The notes: generated by a model from the letters alone, not told the origin. Numbered from the stretch's first letter, positions 34,237-43,410 are shown. The stretch: 64,000 bases of DNA from Cyclobacteriaceae bacterium (GCA_016786585.1 JAEUUI010000015.1:186001-250000), one strand, 5' to 3'. Translations and numbers: made by a program.

Positions 34237-35196
34237 TCAGAACGACCATGCCGCACGAACACTTCCCCAGCTATGCGCAGTTCCGCTTTTAAATTCACGC
34301 GTGATCAATGTCTGCGAATACTCGATCGTCAATGACCAAAGCTTGATAACGAGCCCGGCATTTTGCTGAAAAACAAGCCGGGAGATTTCATCGCGATGAA
34401 GCGTATATGGGCTATGGTCGTTAAAAACTCCGCCCTGCAACGTTGCATCGAACACGACCAGATTCAGCTGTGGTTCTGCATACAGGTAAACCTGAAATTT
34501 CTTGTCTTGCGAATTCGGAAACTGGAACGGGTTATCGAAATATCCGCCCATGAACGTAAATGAGGAACTCAACCGGGTATTGTAAGTACCGGCCCGCGCG
34601 CCTCCTTTTGCGGTTATCAGGAAATTGCGTTTTACCAGCAGGCCTTGCTCATACTCAACCTGGTAATTAAGAATAATGTCATTTCGAACCTGATTTTTCC
34701 AGCCTTTCGGAACCTTATCCGGGTTAATTCGCTCGTGCAGGGCAATCTGAATTTCCTTACCCATCGCCCACGGACCAATTACCCCGAGACTAAACTGGGT
34801 AGCCAGCCGATGATTTGTATACGGATTGCTGATGATGGAAAACGTCTTTAACATCAGGCTTGACGAGTATGGCCGGTCGTGTTCCAGTATCTCACCTTTC
34901 ACAATGTTGGATGGCGTAAAGCCCTGATGCTCCAGCGCAACTCCCGTCCGGTGAGGTAAATGCTTGTTCTGGAAAAGTAATTTGGCCAGCGGAAATTTCG
35001 CCATGGCCGGAGCAACGAATTCGATATTCACTCCCTGCGTATAATACTCGTCCGAAAGCGCAAAGAAGTCGTTTTCGTAGTTCAACCGCACGTATCGCTC
35101 TGCACCAATATTTCTGTAAGAAGATGTGTTCTCAACCCGCTGTCCAAAGGCAACCGTAGTTACCAACAGCATAAAAACCCAGTAAAATAATTTCAT
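34237..35196 (-). CDS. Outer-membrane lipid A deacylase-like protein (LpxR/DUF2219)
   Basis: 319 residues with a signal peptide (TTVAFGQ). The N-terminal family signature is Asn42-Asp43 in YENDFF, then YYTQG with Thr53, and His90 in ALEHQGF; in Salmonella LpxR the equivalent Asn/Asp and His line the calcium-dependent 3'-O-deacylase site. Alternating hydrophobic strands and a C-terminal Phe indicate a 12-strand beta-barrel of usual length. It may remove the 3'-acyloxyacyl chain from lipid A. Bacteroidota lipid A is generally under-acylated, which makes the native role interesting. It is monocistronic. Confidence 0.86.
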   Translation of the reverse strand: MKLFYWVFMLLVTTVAFGQRVENTSSYRNIGAERYVRLNYENDFFALSDEYYTQGVNIEFVAPAMAKFPLAKLLFQNKHLPHRTGVALEHQGFTPSNIVKGEILEHDRPYSSSLMLKTFSIISNPYTNHRLATQFSLGVIGPWAMGKEIQIALHERINPDKVPKGWKNQVRNDIILNYQVEYEQGLLVKRNFLITAKGGARAGTYNTRLSSSFTFMGGYFDNPFQFPNSQDKKFQVYLYAEPQLNLVVFDATLQGGVFNDHSPYTLHRDEISRLVFQQNAGLVIKLWSLTIEYSQTLITREFKSGTAHSWGSVRAAWSF

Positions 35197-35416
35197 GTAT
35201 ATCCAGTCCCTTCTCCAATTCGCCCACGTATTTGCAAGTCACATACCAGCTGTAGTGCAAACGCTACAAGGTGTTACGTTCACTGAAACAGGCTTTTCTA
35301 AAATTTAGTTGCAGAATGTGTGGATAAATATCTACAAGACAATTCATGAAAAACCTCGCTGGCGTGAACTCGTGTCTGGTACAATTTTTAACCACCCTCC
35401 TACTTTATACGCGCAT

Positions 35417-36385
35417 ATGACGAGGAGATCCGGCCATCAATCAAAAAAATCATTTTTATCTATCGTTCGAAATTTCGGACTGATGCTTAAAGACACGTTC
35501 AGGCAATGGATTGAGCGGGAACCGTTTGCCAACAGCGTGGTCATCGCCTACTACACGATTTTCTCCCTTCCGGGATTGATGGTTATCATCATCAACGTGG
35601 CAGGGTATTTTTATGATAAGGGTGAAATCACTTCGCGGCTCACGTCCCAAATCCAAAACATGATTGGTGGCGATACCGCGAAGGACATAGAGGCAATTAT
35701 TGGAAACGCCAGCCAGACAAAAGGCAGCACACTCGCTACCATCCTGGGAATTGCTACACTGGTTTTCGGTGCAACAGGTGTTTTCTACCAGATGCAGCAG
35801 ATTCTCAATAAAATGTGGGAAGTAAAACCAAAACCCAAACAGATGCTTTTGAAAATCATCCGTGACCGGGTCTTCTCATTCGGGCTTATCCTGGCGGTTG
35901 GATTCCTGTTGCTCGTGTCACTCGCGCTGTCGGCAGGTTTAAGCGCGTTCAGCGATTGGGTAAGCGTACACCTCTCTGACAGTCTGAATATTCTTTTCAA
36001 GCTCGCAGATATCATGCTTTCACTTGCCGTGATTACTGTTTTATTCAGTGCGATTTACAAATTCCTTCCGGATGCACAGATTCGATGGAAAGATGTATGG
36101 CCGGGTGCGCTGTTAACGGCCGTTCTGTTTACGGTGGCAAAATTCGGACTGGGCTTGTACTTCGGCAAGAGCGATCCGGGTTCCACGTACGGGGCAGCGG
36201 GAAGCGTTATCCTGATTATGCTGTGGGTGTCGTATGCCGGGTTGATTTTGTTGTTTGGTGCCGAGTTTACACAGGTGTATGCGAAACGCTATGGCAAGGA
36301 GATAAAACCTACCGAAGGAGCTGTTTCAACAGCCGGTGAAGATAACGGTGCATTGATTCATAAGAAACCCAACCGAAAAGGTTAG
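35417..36385 (+). CDS. YihY/BrkB family inner-membrane protein
   Basis: 322 residues from the ATG at 35417 (MTRRSGH); a TTG at 35309 would add 36 residues with no family character. Six transmembrane segments with the YihY motifs: AYYTIFSLPGL after the first amphipathic stretch, the GA.GVFYQMQ segment, a long polar loop with KPKPKQ, YKFLPDA, and a GSVILIMLWVSYAGLILLFGAEFT end. The family was once called ribonuclease BN by mistake; its real role is unknown, possibly envelope homeostasis. The stop codon overlaps the convergent DoxX stop (TTAG). Confidence 0.88.
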   Translation: MTRRSGHQSKKSFLSIVRNFGLMLKDTFRQWIEREPFANSVVIAYYTIFSLPGLMVIIINVAGYFYDKGEITSRLTSQIQNMIGGDTAKDIEAIIGNASQTKGSTLATILGIATLVFGATGVFYQMQQILNKMWEVKPKPKQMLLKIIRDRVFSFGLILAVGFLLLVSLALSAGLSAFSDWVSVHLSDSLNILFKLADIMLSLAVITVLFSAIYKFLPDAQIRWKDVWPGALLTAVLFTVAKFGLGLYFGKSDPGSTYGAAGSVILIMLWVSYAGLILLFGAEFTQVYAKRYGKEIKPTEGAVSTAGEDNGALIHKKPNRKG

Positions 36386-36777
36386 TGCTTTTCATTGTCA
36401 GCAGCAGCAATAACAATTAACGAACAGATCAGCAGCACACTATATTCCGATCCGCCTGTACCATGCTCACCTACAAACCAGCCATTCGCGGCATGAATAA
36501 TCACAATTCCGGCTGCTATAATCACGATAAAACCGATAGCCAGCCAACGACTGAAAATCCCGGCTGTTAACAGCAATCCGCCTGCTATTTCATAAATGGT
36601 AATCAGCCAAACGACTACTAAACTGAATCCGAATCCTTCATTTTCCAGAAAGTCTGCGAATTGGTGAATCGTTGAGTTCGCGATGCGCACAGTTGCGTGA
36701 GCGACAAATATCAAGGCCGTGACAATCCTGAGCAGAATGATCGCGCTTTGCGATGTTAATGAAGGAATTTTTACCAT
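36382..36777 (-). CDS. DoxX family membrane protein
   Basis: 131 residues, four transmembrane segments with the DoxX patterns: LLRIVTALIFVAHATVR in TM1, a FGFSLVVVWLITIYEIAGGLLLTAGIFSR middle, and a HAANGWFVGEHGTGG loop before TM4. DoxX proteins are small quinone-reactive or redox-associated membrane proteins, and some work with thiol metabolism; specificity is not readable. It overlaps BrkB at the 3' end by four bases. Confidence 0.87.
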   Translation of the reverse strand: MVKIPSLTSQSAIILLRIVTALIFVAHATVRIANSTIHQFADFLENEGFGFSLVVVWLITIYEIAGGLLLTAGIFSRWLAIGFIVIIAAGIVIIHAANGWFVGEHGTGGSEYSVLLICSLIVIAAADNEKH

Positions 36778-36887
36778 ACCGCGTAAGTCAACATGTTCCG
36801 GGATAGCAAAGAAAGAACATATGGCAATCCTGTCCGTCCCTCATTACGGAGGATTTTTATCGGGCGTGATTCAGCCGGGAGGAAACG

Positions 36888-37247
36888 TTATTTAAGATAC
36901 TTTTTGATCTTCTTGAGAAACTTTTCAACCGTAACCGGTTTTACGATAAAGTCGTTGATTCCCAGTTTCAGGGCCAGCGCAATAACCTCTTCTTCTCCAT
37001 CCGATGAAAACATCACGATCGGAATAGTGCTTTTCATGTCTTCGCGAACGAGCTTAAGAATATCATCGCCATTCTTATTCGGCATGTGCAGATCGGTGAT
37101 GATCAGATCGAATTTTTCTCCGCGTTCAAGCAGGTCAATGCCTTGCTGGCCATCGCGTACGGCAACCATTTCAACGTTTTGATCTTTCAATGCGACCTCA
37201 ACGATCTTAATCACCATTTCATCATCTTCGCAAACGAGTACACGCAT
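36888..37247 (-). CDS. Stand-alone response regulator receiver
   Basis: 119 residues, receiver domain only. Acidic pair Glu7-Asp8-Asp9 in VCEDDE, phospho-acceptor Asp52 in IITDLHMPNKNGDD, Ser in MFSSDG, and Lys in VKPVTVEKF. No output domain. It lies 2 bases after the stop region of the ABC ATPase gene on the same strand, so both are almost certainly on one transcript, a pairing with no obvious functional logic. The cognate kinase is not adjacent. Confidence 0.92.
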   Translation of the reverse strand: MRVLVCEDDEMVIKIVEVALKDQNVEMVAVRDGQQGIDLLERGEKFDLIITDLHMPNKNGDDILKLVREDMKSTIPIVMFSSDGEEEVIALALKLGINDFIVKPVTVEKFLKKIKKYLK

Positions 37248-37249
37248 GT

Positions 37250-38248
37250 TTAACGGGAGTTAAGTTTCTTTAACAGCGCAATATAAGCAGGAGAAAGTGA
37301 AATGTACACCGAATCTCCGGCCGCATACCTGCTCTTTTCTGTCTGGATGACAAGCTCCTCGTTTGCAGTCGCGACTTCAAGTTCATACCCATTACCGGTG
37401 AAGATCACTTTGGTAACTTTTCCCTTTACCGCCTTGCCGCCTTTTGACACAAGCTGAAGATTTTCCGGGCGTAGATATAGTTCTTTTTGTTTGATCTTAC
37501 TCCGAACGGGCAACGGCAGCGAAGTTTCCGCTACCGATACGCTTGAAAACTTGCCAAACAATCCGGCTGTATAGGAATTCACCGGCATCTTGTACACATT
37601 TTCAGGAGTGCCTTTCTGAACCACCTTGCCGTTGCGCATAATCAGAATTTTGTCGGCCCATGTGAGTACGTCCTGCGGATCATGCGAGACCAAAATGCAG
37701 GTTATCTTCAATCCTTTACAGATGTCTTCCAAAACCGTCTTCAGCGTATTACGCTGTGTCATGTCGAGATTGGAAAACGGTTCATCGAGCAAGAGTATGC
37801 GCGGAGCGGAGATTAACAATCTGGCAATGGCAATTCGTTGCTTCTCCCCGCCCGATAACTCATCGGTTCTTCGTTTCAGGAGGTGATCGATCCGGCATAT
37901 TTCGAACAACGTTTGTGCTTCATCGGCCGAAAGTTTATTCGCATACTCCAATACCTGTTCAACACGCAAGAACTTCTGGAGTTCAAAATGCTGCGACAGG
38001 TATGCGATGGCCGGATGTCCTGGAACGAGCTTGTCGTCAGGCCCCGCAATCAGTTTACCGTCAAAATGAATTGATCCGCTGTCGGGCTGTATGAGGCCGG
38101 CAACTATCTTTAAAAGCGTGCTTTTGCCCGAGCCGGTTTCGCCAGCGATGGCAATTTTCTCAAGCTTGTTTTGCGTAAAGGTGACGGCATTAACCGCAGC
38201 GGTGTCGTCAAAGTGGCGACTGACATTCGAAACTTTCAGTAACGGCAT
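37250..38248 (-). CDS. ABC transporter ATPase with TOBE-like domain, no adjacent permease
   Basis: 332 residues from the ATG at 38248 (MPLLKVSNV); a TTG three codons earlier is less likely. Walker A GETGSGKST (about 36-44), Q-loop AYLSQ, signature LSGGEKQR at 131-138, Walker B ILLLDEPFSNLD, H-loop LVSHDPQD. The C-terminal about 90 residues (LYLRPENLQLV and the GKVTKVIFTGNGYELEV segment) form a TOBE-like regulatory domain, as in FbpC/PotA/CysA importers. No solute-binding protein or permease is near; partners must be elsewhere. The short gap to the receiver gene suggests coexpression. Confidence 0.9.
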   Translation of the reverse strand: MPLLKVSNVSRHFDDTAAVNAVTFTQNKLEKIAIAGETGSGKSTLLKIVAGLIQPDSGSIHFDGKLIAGPDDKLVPGHPAIAYLSQHFELQKFLRVEQVLEYANKLSADEAQTLFEICRIDHLLKRRTDELSGGEKQRIAIARLLISAPRILLLDEPFSNLDMTQRNTLKTVLEDICKGLKITCILVSHDPQDVLTWADKILIMRNGKVVQKGTPENVYKMPVNSYTAGLFGKFSSVSVAETSLPLPVRSKIKQKELYLRPENLQLVSKGGKAVKGKVTKVIFTGNGYELEVATANEELVIQTEKSRYAAGDSVYISLSPAYIALLKKLNSR

Positions 38249-38283
38249 GGTGTGCAATCTATCAAAACCTTTACACTTTTCTC

Positions 38284-40128
38284 ATGTGTGATCTCCGTAA
38301 AATGAATACCTTCGACCCGGCACGTCCTGTTTCGCATACGCGTAATATGTTTTCCATAGTCTTCAAATCCGTAGCCTTTGCCTGGGAAACGAACCGTAAA
38401 CTGTTCGTTGTTTTGCTTTTGCTGAATGTATTCATGGGCTCCATCGTATACGCACAATTTGCAAGCTTCTCTTCCATTGTTGATGCTATTATCGCCATCA
38501 AACAAGGAAGCGCTTCATACAGCATTCTTCTCCGGCCCGCCATCATCCTGGGATTATCATTCTTGTTGCCGAGTATTGCAAGCAACGTTGTTTCGTATTA
38601 CCGGAATAAATTCCGCATGCAGCAGGGAATTCAGCTTGAAATGTTCAAGATCGAAAAACAGGGCGCGCTCGATATCGGCACGATTGAAAGCAACGACTAT
38701 CAAACACTGTTGCGCGGAGCACAGGAATGGGGCTCCGGAAGTATTCTGAATGTGCAGGATTTCATTTTCAACTCCGCGACCAACTTTGCCGGAATTATTA
38801 CATCGATGCTTATTCTCTGGGCGCTGAGCCCGTGGCTGGTGCTGTTTGCCTTACTCGCGGCCGGACCCGTTTATTTCTTCTACAAGAAATACAGCATGGA
38901 AGTTTTCCGGGTGCGGCATTTATCGATCGATGACCACCGGATGATCGGTAACCGGATCTCGCACTTCGAACAGCTTCAGAAGGCCGTTGACGTTATCCTA
39001 CTCAAGCTTAAACACTGGCTCAAGGAACAGGTGCGGGAAAAGAAAGTTGCCTTCAACGAAAAAATCATTGCCGCAGAACGAAAGCGATCAGTTTCGTACG
39101 GATTGCTGAGCATCTGGTACCTCGTTTTTCTTTTTGCGGCAATTGCGCTCATGACGCGTGAGGCACTTGCCGGAACGATTGCTGTCGGCGGATTGCTGCT
39201 GGCATTTAATACGTACACGCGTTTTTATCAAACCGTAAACGGATACATTGAATCCATTTCGTTTACCGAAGAAGCTGCGCGTTATGCTTCGCGGTGGTTC
39301 GAGTTGTTCGATCTGAAGCCAAAGATTGCTTCGGATGCAACTGCTACACGTACCAAATTCGAACAACCCCCGCTGGTCGAGTTCAGGAATGTATCGTTTC
39401 GGTATCCGGGCAACACCGCATTAAATCCGTACGTGCTGGAAAATCTTTCTTTCACACTCAAGCCGGGCGAAAAGGTTGCCATTGTCGGTGTGAACGGTTC
39501 GGGAAAAACTACTCTGATCAAGCTTCTTTGCCGCGTGTATGATCCGACCGATGGCGCGATCCTGGTTAACGGAACAGATTTGCGCGAAATCAATCTTGAC
39601 GACTGGCATCAGGCAATTGGAATTTTGTTCCAGGATTTTCCAATTTATAACCTGACCATCCGCGAATCCATTGGTGTTGGCAGAATTTCCGAAGAGCCCG
39701 ATGAAGAAAAAATTCGTGACGCAGCTAAATTCTCGGGCGCGGATGAGTTTATCACCAGCTACGATCAACTCATCTGGAAAGATTTCAAAAACGGTATTGA
39801 CCTTTCGAAAGGCCAGCATCAGCGCATGGCCGTGGCCAGAATGTTTTACCGCAATGCGCCAATAACCATCCTTGATGAACCGACCGCATCAATCGATGCT
39901 GTAACCGAGGAGAAAATCTTCACCTCGCTCGAAAAGAACATGGAGGGCAAAACGGTTATTCTGATTACCCACCGGTTTAGCACCGTAAAAAATGCCGACA
40001 ATATTCTGATGCTTGAGCATGGTAAAATTATCGAACAGGGTCCTCACAAATCACTGATGCAACTCAATCAGAAGTATGCTGAGCTTTATACGATGCAGGC
40101 CAAGCGGTACCTTGAAAAGGAGGGTTAG
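38284..40128 (+). CDS. ABC exporter, fused membrane and ATPase domains
   Basis: 614 residues (ATG at 38302 or 38347 could also start it; the protein family begins near the latter). N-terminal ABC-exporter membrane domain (about 20-330, six helices), ATPase domain with Walker A at 402-410 (GVNGSGKTT), Walker B ITILDEPTASID, H-loop THRFSTV. The signature is LSKGQ at 507-511 where most have LSGGQ. It would act as a homodimer in the inner membrane, exporting a lipid, drug or peptide. It is divergent from the ABC ATPase with 35 bases between starts, and its stop shares bases with the convergent small membrane gene (TTAG). Confidence 0.9.
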   Translation: MCDLRKMNTFDPARPVSHTRNMFSIVFKSVAFAWETNRKLFVVLLLLNVFMGSIVYAQFASFSSIVDAIIAIKQGSASYSILLRPAIILGLSFLLPSIASNVVSYYRNKFRMQQGIQLEMFKIEKQGALDIGTIESNDYQTLLRGAQEWGSGSILNVQDFIFNSATNFAGIITSMLILWALSPWLVLFALLAAGPVYFFYKKYSMEVFRVRHLSIDDHRMIGNRISHFEQLQKAVDVILLKLKHWLKEQVREKKVAFNEKIIAAERKRSVSYGLLSIWYLVFLFAAIALMTREALAGTIAVGGLLLAFNTYTRFYQTVNGYIESISFTEEAARYASRWFELFDLKPKIASDATATRTKFEQPPLVEFRNVSFRYPGNTALNPYVLENLSFTLKPGEKVAIVGVNGSGKTTLIKLLCRVYDPTDGAILVNGTDLREINLDDWHQAIGILFQDFPIYNLTIRESIGVGRISEEPDEEKIRDAAKFSGADEFITSYDQLIWKDFKNGIDLSKGQHQRMAVARMFYRNAPITILDEPTASIDAVTEEKIFTSLEKNMEGKTVILITHRFSTVKNADNILMLEHGKIIEQGPHKSLMQLNQKYAELYTMQAKRYLEKEG

Positions 40129-40472
40129 GGATTGTATGAACCGGGACGATCATTAATCATCCCGCCATCGAGCGTATTTGGCTGCGTATTTTTGTCTTTA
40201 CTCCAATTCCTCTCCAGCATTTTATAAAAACCCCAACAGATCAATGCGCCAAATGGAATTCCTAATACGCTAAATAATAATTCATTTGAATCGGTTATGT
40301 AACCAGGACTACTGATTTCAACAATAGTCGCAATGATGAAAACCGATAGCAAGTACCCCGCGTAGTAAGATACAACACCCGCTATTGCGTAGCCCCAGCG
40401 GCTTTTGTTGTATTCAAACGCAAGTTCATAGAATTTTTTCCCAACAAGGTAAATCAGAATTAAGCCAAGCAT
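40125..40472 (-). CDS. Small membrane protein, paralogue of 43038
   Basis: 115 residues, no family I recognize. Three hydrophobic segments (about 1-12, 30-50 and 68-90) and a polar C-terminus (about 95-115). It aligns with the gene at 43038 (MLGxI start, FYxLA, a Gly-Ile/Val helix, and GYITD versus GYISD before the last helix). It lies just downstream of an FtsX-type permease whose other side carries the paralogue, suggesting an accessory subunit, though this is inference. The stop overlaps the ABC exporter stop by four bases. Confidence 0.68.
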   Translation of the reverse strand: MLGLILIYLVGKKFYELAFEYNKSRWGYAIAGVVSYYAGYLLSVFIIATIVEISSPGYITDSNELLFSVLGIPFGALICWGFYKMLERNWSKDKNTQPNTLDGGMINDRPGSYNP

Positions 40473-40534
40473 AGAACAGGGGTTTAAAATCTAAATCTGG
40501 CAAAATCTTTTAAAAAAACGAACACCAAAGTCCC

Positions 40535-42910
40535 TTATTCCTTCAGTGAATTCACCGGGTTAGTTGTTGCGGCTTTAAGCGAATGATAACTGACGGTTGC
40601 AAAGGCAACTACCAACGCCGCGCCCGCTGCATAAATAAATACCAGCCAGCCAAAGCCTACGCTATAGGCAAAGCCCTGCAGCCATTTAGTCATGGCGTAG
40701 TAAGCCACCGGACTCGCTACCAACATTCCAATCAACACCAGCTTCAGAAAATCTTTCGACATCATAAACAGGATATTCGAAACTGATGCGCCCATTACCT
40801 TGCGGATCGCGACTGATTTGCGATTTTGTTCTAATGTAAACGAAGCTAGTCCGAACAGCCCAAGACAGGAAATGAGAATTGCGAGGCCGGAGAAAATTGT
40901 AAACAGCGTGCTTAAACGCTTCTCCTGGTCAAACAAACTGTTGAACGATTCATCCAAAAATTGGTATTCGAACTCATACTGAGGTAAAAATTTCTTCCAG
41001 ACTTCCTGGATATCGGCAACAGATTGCGTCACATCACCCGCGTTTAGTTTCATGGCCATAAAGCTGCCTTCGTATTGCGGCTCAAGGTACATCACCAGCG
41101 GGTCGATTGTTTTGTGCAAGTCTTTGAAGTGAAAATCTTCGACAATGCCGATCACCTTTCCCGGGGTCTCTCCCCGCTGCCCAAAATCAATCATCTTACC
41201 GATGGCCTCTTCCGGTTTCCAGCCAAAATGCTTCACAGCTGTTTCGTTGAGCACAAACTCTTTGCCGTACTGTTTGGTACCAGTCTCGAAGTACCGGCCG
41301 GCTTTCATCTTCATTCCCATGGTTTGAATCAAATCCACATCTCCGCTGAAGATGTAAAGATTCTCTGCGGTATTGTCCTTCACACCCTCGTACCAGATAC
41401 TCGTGGTACGGACCATCTTACCGGGAATCTCAATAAACTGGGTGACATTACTGACAGATGAAAGCCGCTTCATTTCATTTTTAATCGCTTCGCTTCCAAC
41501 ACTGTCGTTCGGCATTTTAACAATCAGCGTCTGTTCGCGGTCAAAGCCCATGTCTTTTGTGCGCATATAATCGAGCTGACTATGCACCACGTACGTTCCC
41601 ACCATGATCACAAATGCAATGGCGAATTGAAACACAACAAGCCCCTTTCGCAAGCCTTGTCCGCTCAGGTTTGTGGCAAAATTGCCTTTTAAAACGGTGG
41701 TTGGATTAAACCGCGAAAGAAAGAATGCCGGGTACAAGCCCGCGATAAATCCAACTACAGCGGCTATACCAACAAAAGCAAGAATAACGGTAATGTTTTG
41801 TACAGGATTTAAAATGAGTTGCTTCCCGGAGAGTTCATTGAACTTCGGAACGACCAGGGTTAACAACACTCCGGCTAATATGAGCGCAATCAGGCTGATC
41901 AAAACAGATTCACTTAAAAACTGGAGTACCAAATGGGAGCGCTTGCTACCGACCACCTTTCGTACACCAACCTCCCGTGCACGTTTCAGCGACTGGGCAG
42001 TAGTAAGGTTCATGAAATTGATACAGGCGATGACAAGAATAAAAAATGCAATGGCCGAAAGAATGTATACGGTATTCATGTTACCGTTGGCCTCTACCTC
42101 CAGCCCGCGGTTCGAGTGAAGATGGATATCTGTTAAGGGCTGCAGCCGCAACCGGTTTGGAGTATCCTCCGGCTTCAGTTCGTGATACTTATCCAGAAAT
42201 TTTGAAATGGTTTTCTCAAACGTTATGTAGTCGAAATTTTCCGGAAGCACAACGTACGTATAGTGATTGGTAAGGTAGTTCCAGCCGTCTTCGGCATTTG
42301 CCCGCATGATTGGAAAATTTTCAGACGACACCATCATGTCCATGTGAACGTGAGAGTTTGAGGGCAGCGGTTCAAAAATACCGGTGATCACGAATTCGGT
42401 TTTACTGTCAACACGGGTGAGCGTTTTACCAACAGGATCTTCATCACCAAAATAGGCCCGGGCACGGGCTGGTGTGATTACCATCGAATTAATCTTGGCC
42501 AAAGCGTTTACAGGGTTACCTTTCAGCAGTTTAATGTCGAGCACGTCAAACACAGTGCTGTCGGCAAAAAATATCTTTTCCTTATTCTTAACAAGATTGT
42601 CAGAATTCTGCACGAACGTTTCAATCGGCTTGATGCGTGTATAGTTCTCAACCTCCGGAAAATTCTCCTTCAGCAGGGCACCTAACGGGAAAGCCGAGAT
42701 TGCCCAATCGTTTGCCTCCAGGTCAACCGCCAGCCGATAAACGCGCGTAGCATTTTTATTGTGTCTGTCGTACCCTAACTCAAACTGAATGAAAAGTATG
42801 ATGAGAATGCAACACGTCATGCCGATCGCGAGACCGAGGATATTGATGGACGCATGAAGTTTATTGCGCTTAAGGCTGCGAAACGCGGTAAGGAAGTAAT
42901 TCTTTAACAT
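40535..42910 (-). CDS. FtsX/MacB-type ABC transporter permease (two-module)
   Basis: 791 residues from the ATG at 42910 (MLKNYFLTAFR), which matches the start of the two paralogues; an upstream in-frame Met at 42931 is less likely. Layout as in the others: TM1 with ILGLAIGMTCCILI, MacB-like periplasmic domain, FtsX module with NFMNLTTAQSLKRAREVGVRK, second periplasmic domain, C-terminal FtsX module with LEQNRKSVAIRKVMG and the end PVNSLKE. The third permease of this kind in the window, again with no ATPase adjacent. It is bracketed by two related small membrane genes (40125 and 43038), all on the - strand. Confidence 0.92.
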   Translation of the reverse strand: MLKNYFLTAFRSLKRNKLHASINILGLAIGMTCCILIILFIQFELGYDRHNKNATRVYRLAVDLEANDWAISAFPLGALLKENFPEVENYTRIKPIETFVQNSDNLVKNKEKIFFADSTVFDVLDIKLLKGNPVNALAKINSMVITPARARAYFGDEDPVGKTLTRVDSKTEFVITGIFEPLPSNSHVHMDMMVSSENFPIMRANAEDGWNYLTNHYTYVVLPENFDYITFEKTISKFLDKYHELKPEDTPNRLRLQPLTDIHLHSNRGLEVEANGNMNTVYILSAIAFFILVIACINFMNLTTAQSLKRAREVGVRKVVGSKRSHLVLQFLSESVLISLIALILAGVLLTLVVPKFNELSGKQLILNPVQNITVILAFVGIAAVVGFIAGLYPAFFLSRFNPTTVLKGNFATNLSGQGLRKGLVVFQFAIAFVIMVGTYVVHSQLDYMRTKDMGFDREQTLIVKMPNDSVGSEAIKNEMKRLSSVSNVTQFIEIPGKMVRTTSIWYEGVKDNTAENLYIFSGDVDLIQTMGMKMKAGRYFETGTKQYGKEFVLNETAVKHFGWKPEEAIGKMIDFGQRGETPGKVIGIVEDFHFKDLHKTIDPLVMYLEPQYEGSFMAMKLNAGDVTQSVADIQEVWKKFLPQYEFEYQFLDESFNSLFDQEKRLSTLFTIFSGLAILISCLGLFGLASFTLEQNRKSVAIRKVMGASVSNILFMMSKDFLKLVLIGMLVASPVAYYAMTKWLQGFAYSVGFGWLVFIYAAGAALVVAFATVSYHSLKAATTNPVNSLKE

Positions 42911-42957
42911 AGGAATAAAGTTGGCATACACTGCATTTCAATTGCCATGCCACTAAG

Positions 42958-42980
42958 AAAACGTTGATTTATAGCGTTTT
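42958..42980 (-). terminator. Weak terminator-like hairpin
   Basis: aaaacg and cgtttt form a short 6-bp stem about 60 bases downstream of the 43038 gene stop. On the - strand, Ts of the stem plus ctt follow. It could end the upstream small gene or be coincidence. Confidence 0.35.
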
Positions 42981-43037
42981 AATTAGGTTCCGCGTAAGCA
43001 TCACTGTGCGGGATCGGACCGATGCGGTCGCTGGCGG

Positions 43038-43337
43038 TCATACCGTCCAATGCGGCCGATGATTACGAAGCGCCAGCTTTAGCTGATCGTAATACATCCA
43101 CGTTATCAACGCGGAGATAAGCAATGGAATATAGTCGGATATGTACCCCGGAATCCGGTGGAAAGCGTTCCGTTCAATTAACTCCACTGAATTAAAAAAA
43201 AGTGTGAAGACAATATAGTCCCATAGATAGAAAGTAATAATACCCGAAATAACAAATCGACATCCCCTAGCAGCATTTCCATGCGCCAGTCTATAAAACG
43301 CACGGCATCCGAGGATGAAAACTATTATGCCTAACAT
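43038..43337 (-). CDS. Small membrane protein, paralogue of 40125
   Basis: 99 residues, unrecognized family. It has three hydrophobic stretches (about 1-12, 28-50 and 68-85) and a basic C-terminus (NHRPHW). Shared with the 40125 protein are the MLG opening, FYRLA, a GIITFY/GVVSYY helix start, and GYISD. It is upstream of the FtsX-type permease by 127 bases on the same strand, with a weak terminator-like hairpin between. The two copies either side of the permease suggest duplication around it. Confidence 0.65.
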   Translation of the reverse strand: MLGIIVFILGCRAFYRLAHGNAARGCRFVISGIITFYLWDYIVFTLFFNSVELIERNAFHRIPGYISDYIPLLISALITWMYYDQLKLALRNHRPHWTV

Positions 43338-43410
43338 AACGTATCTGTCGTGCTATAAAAATGCGAAAAGCATTCAATAATCAGGTACATCTGGATTAAA
43401 ATTATCGAAC

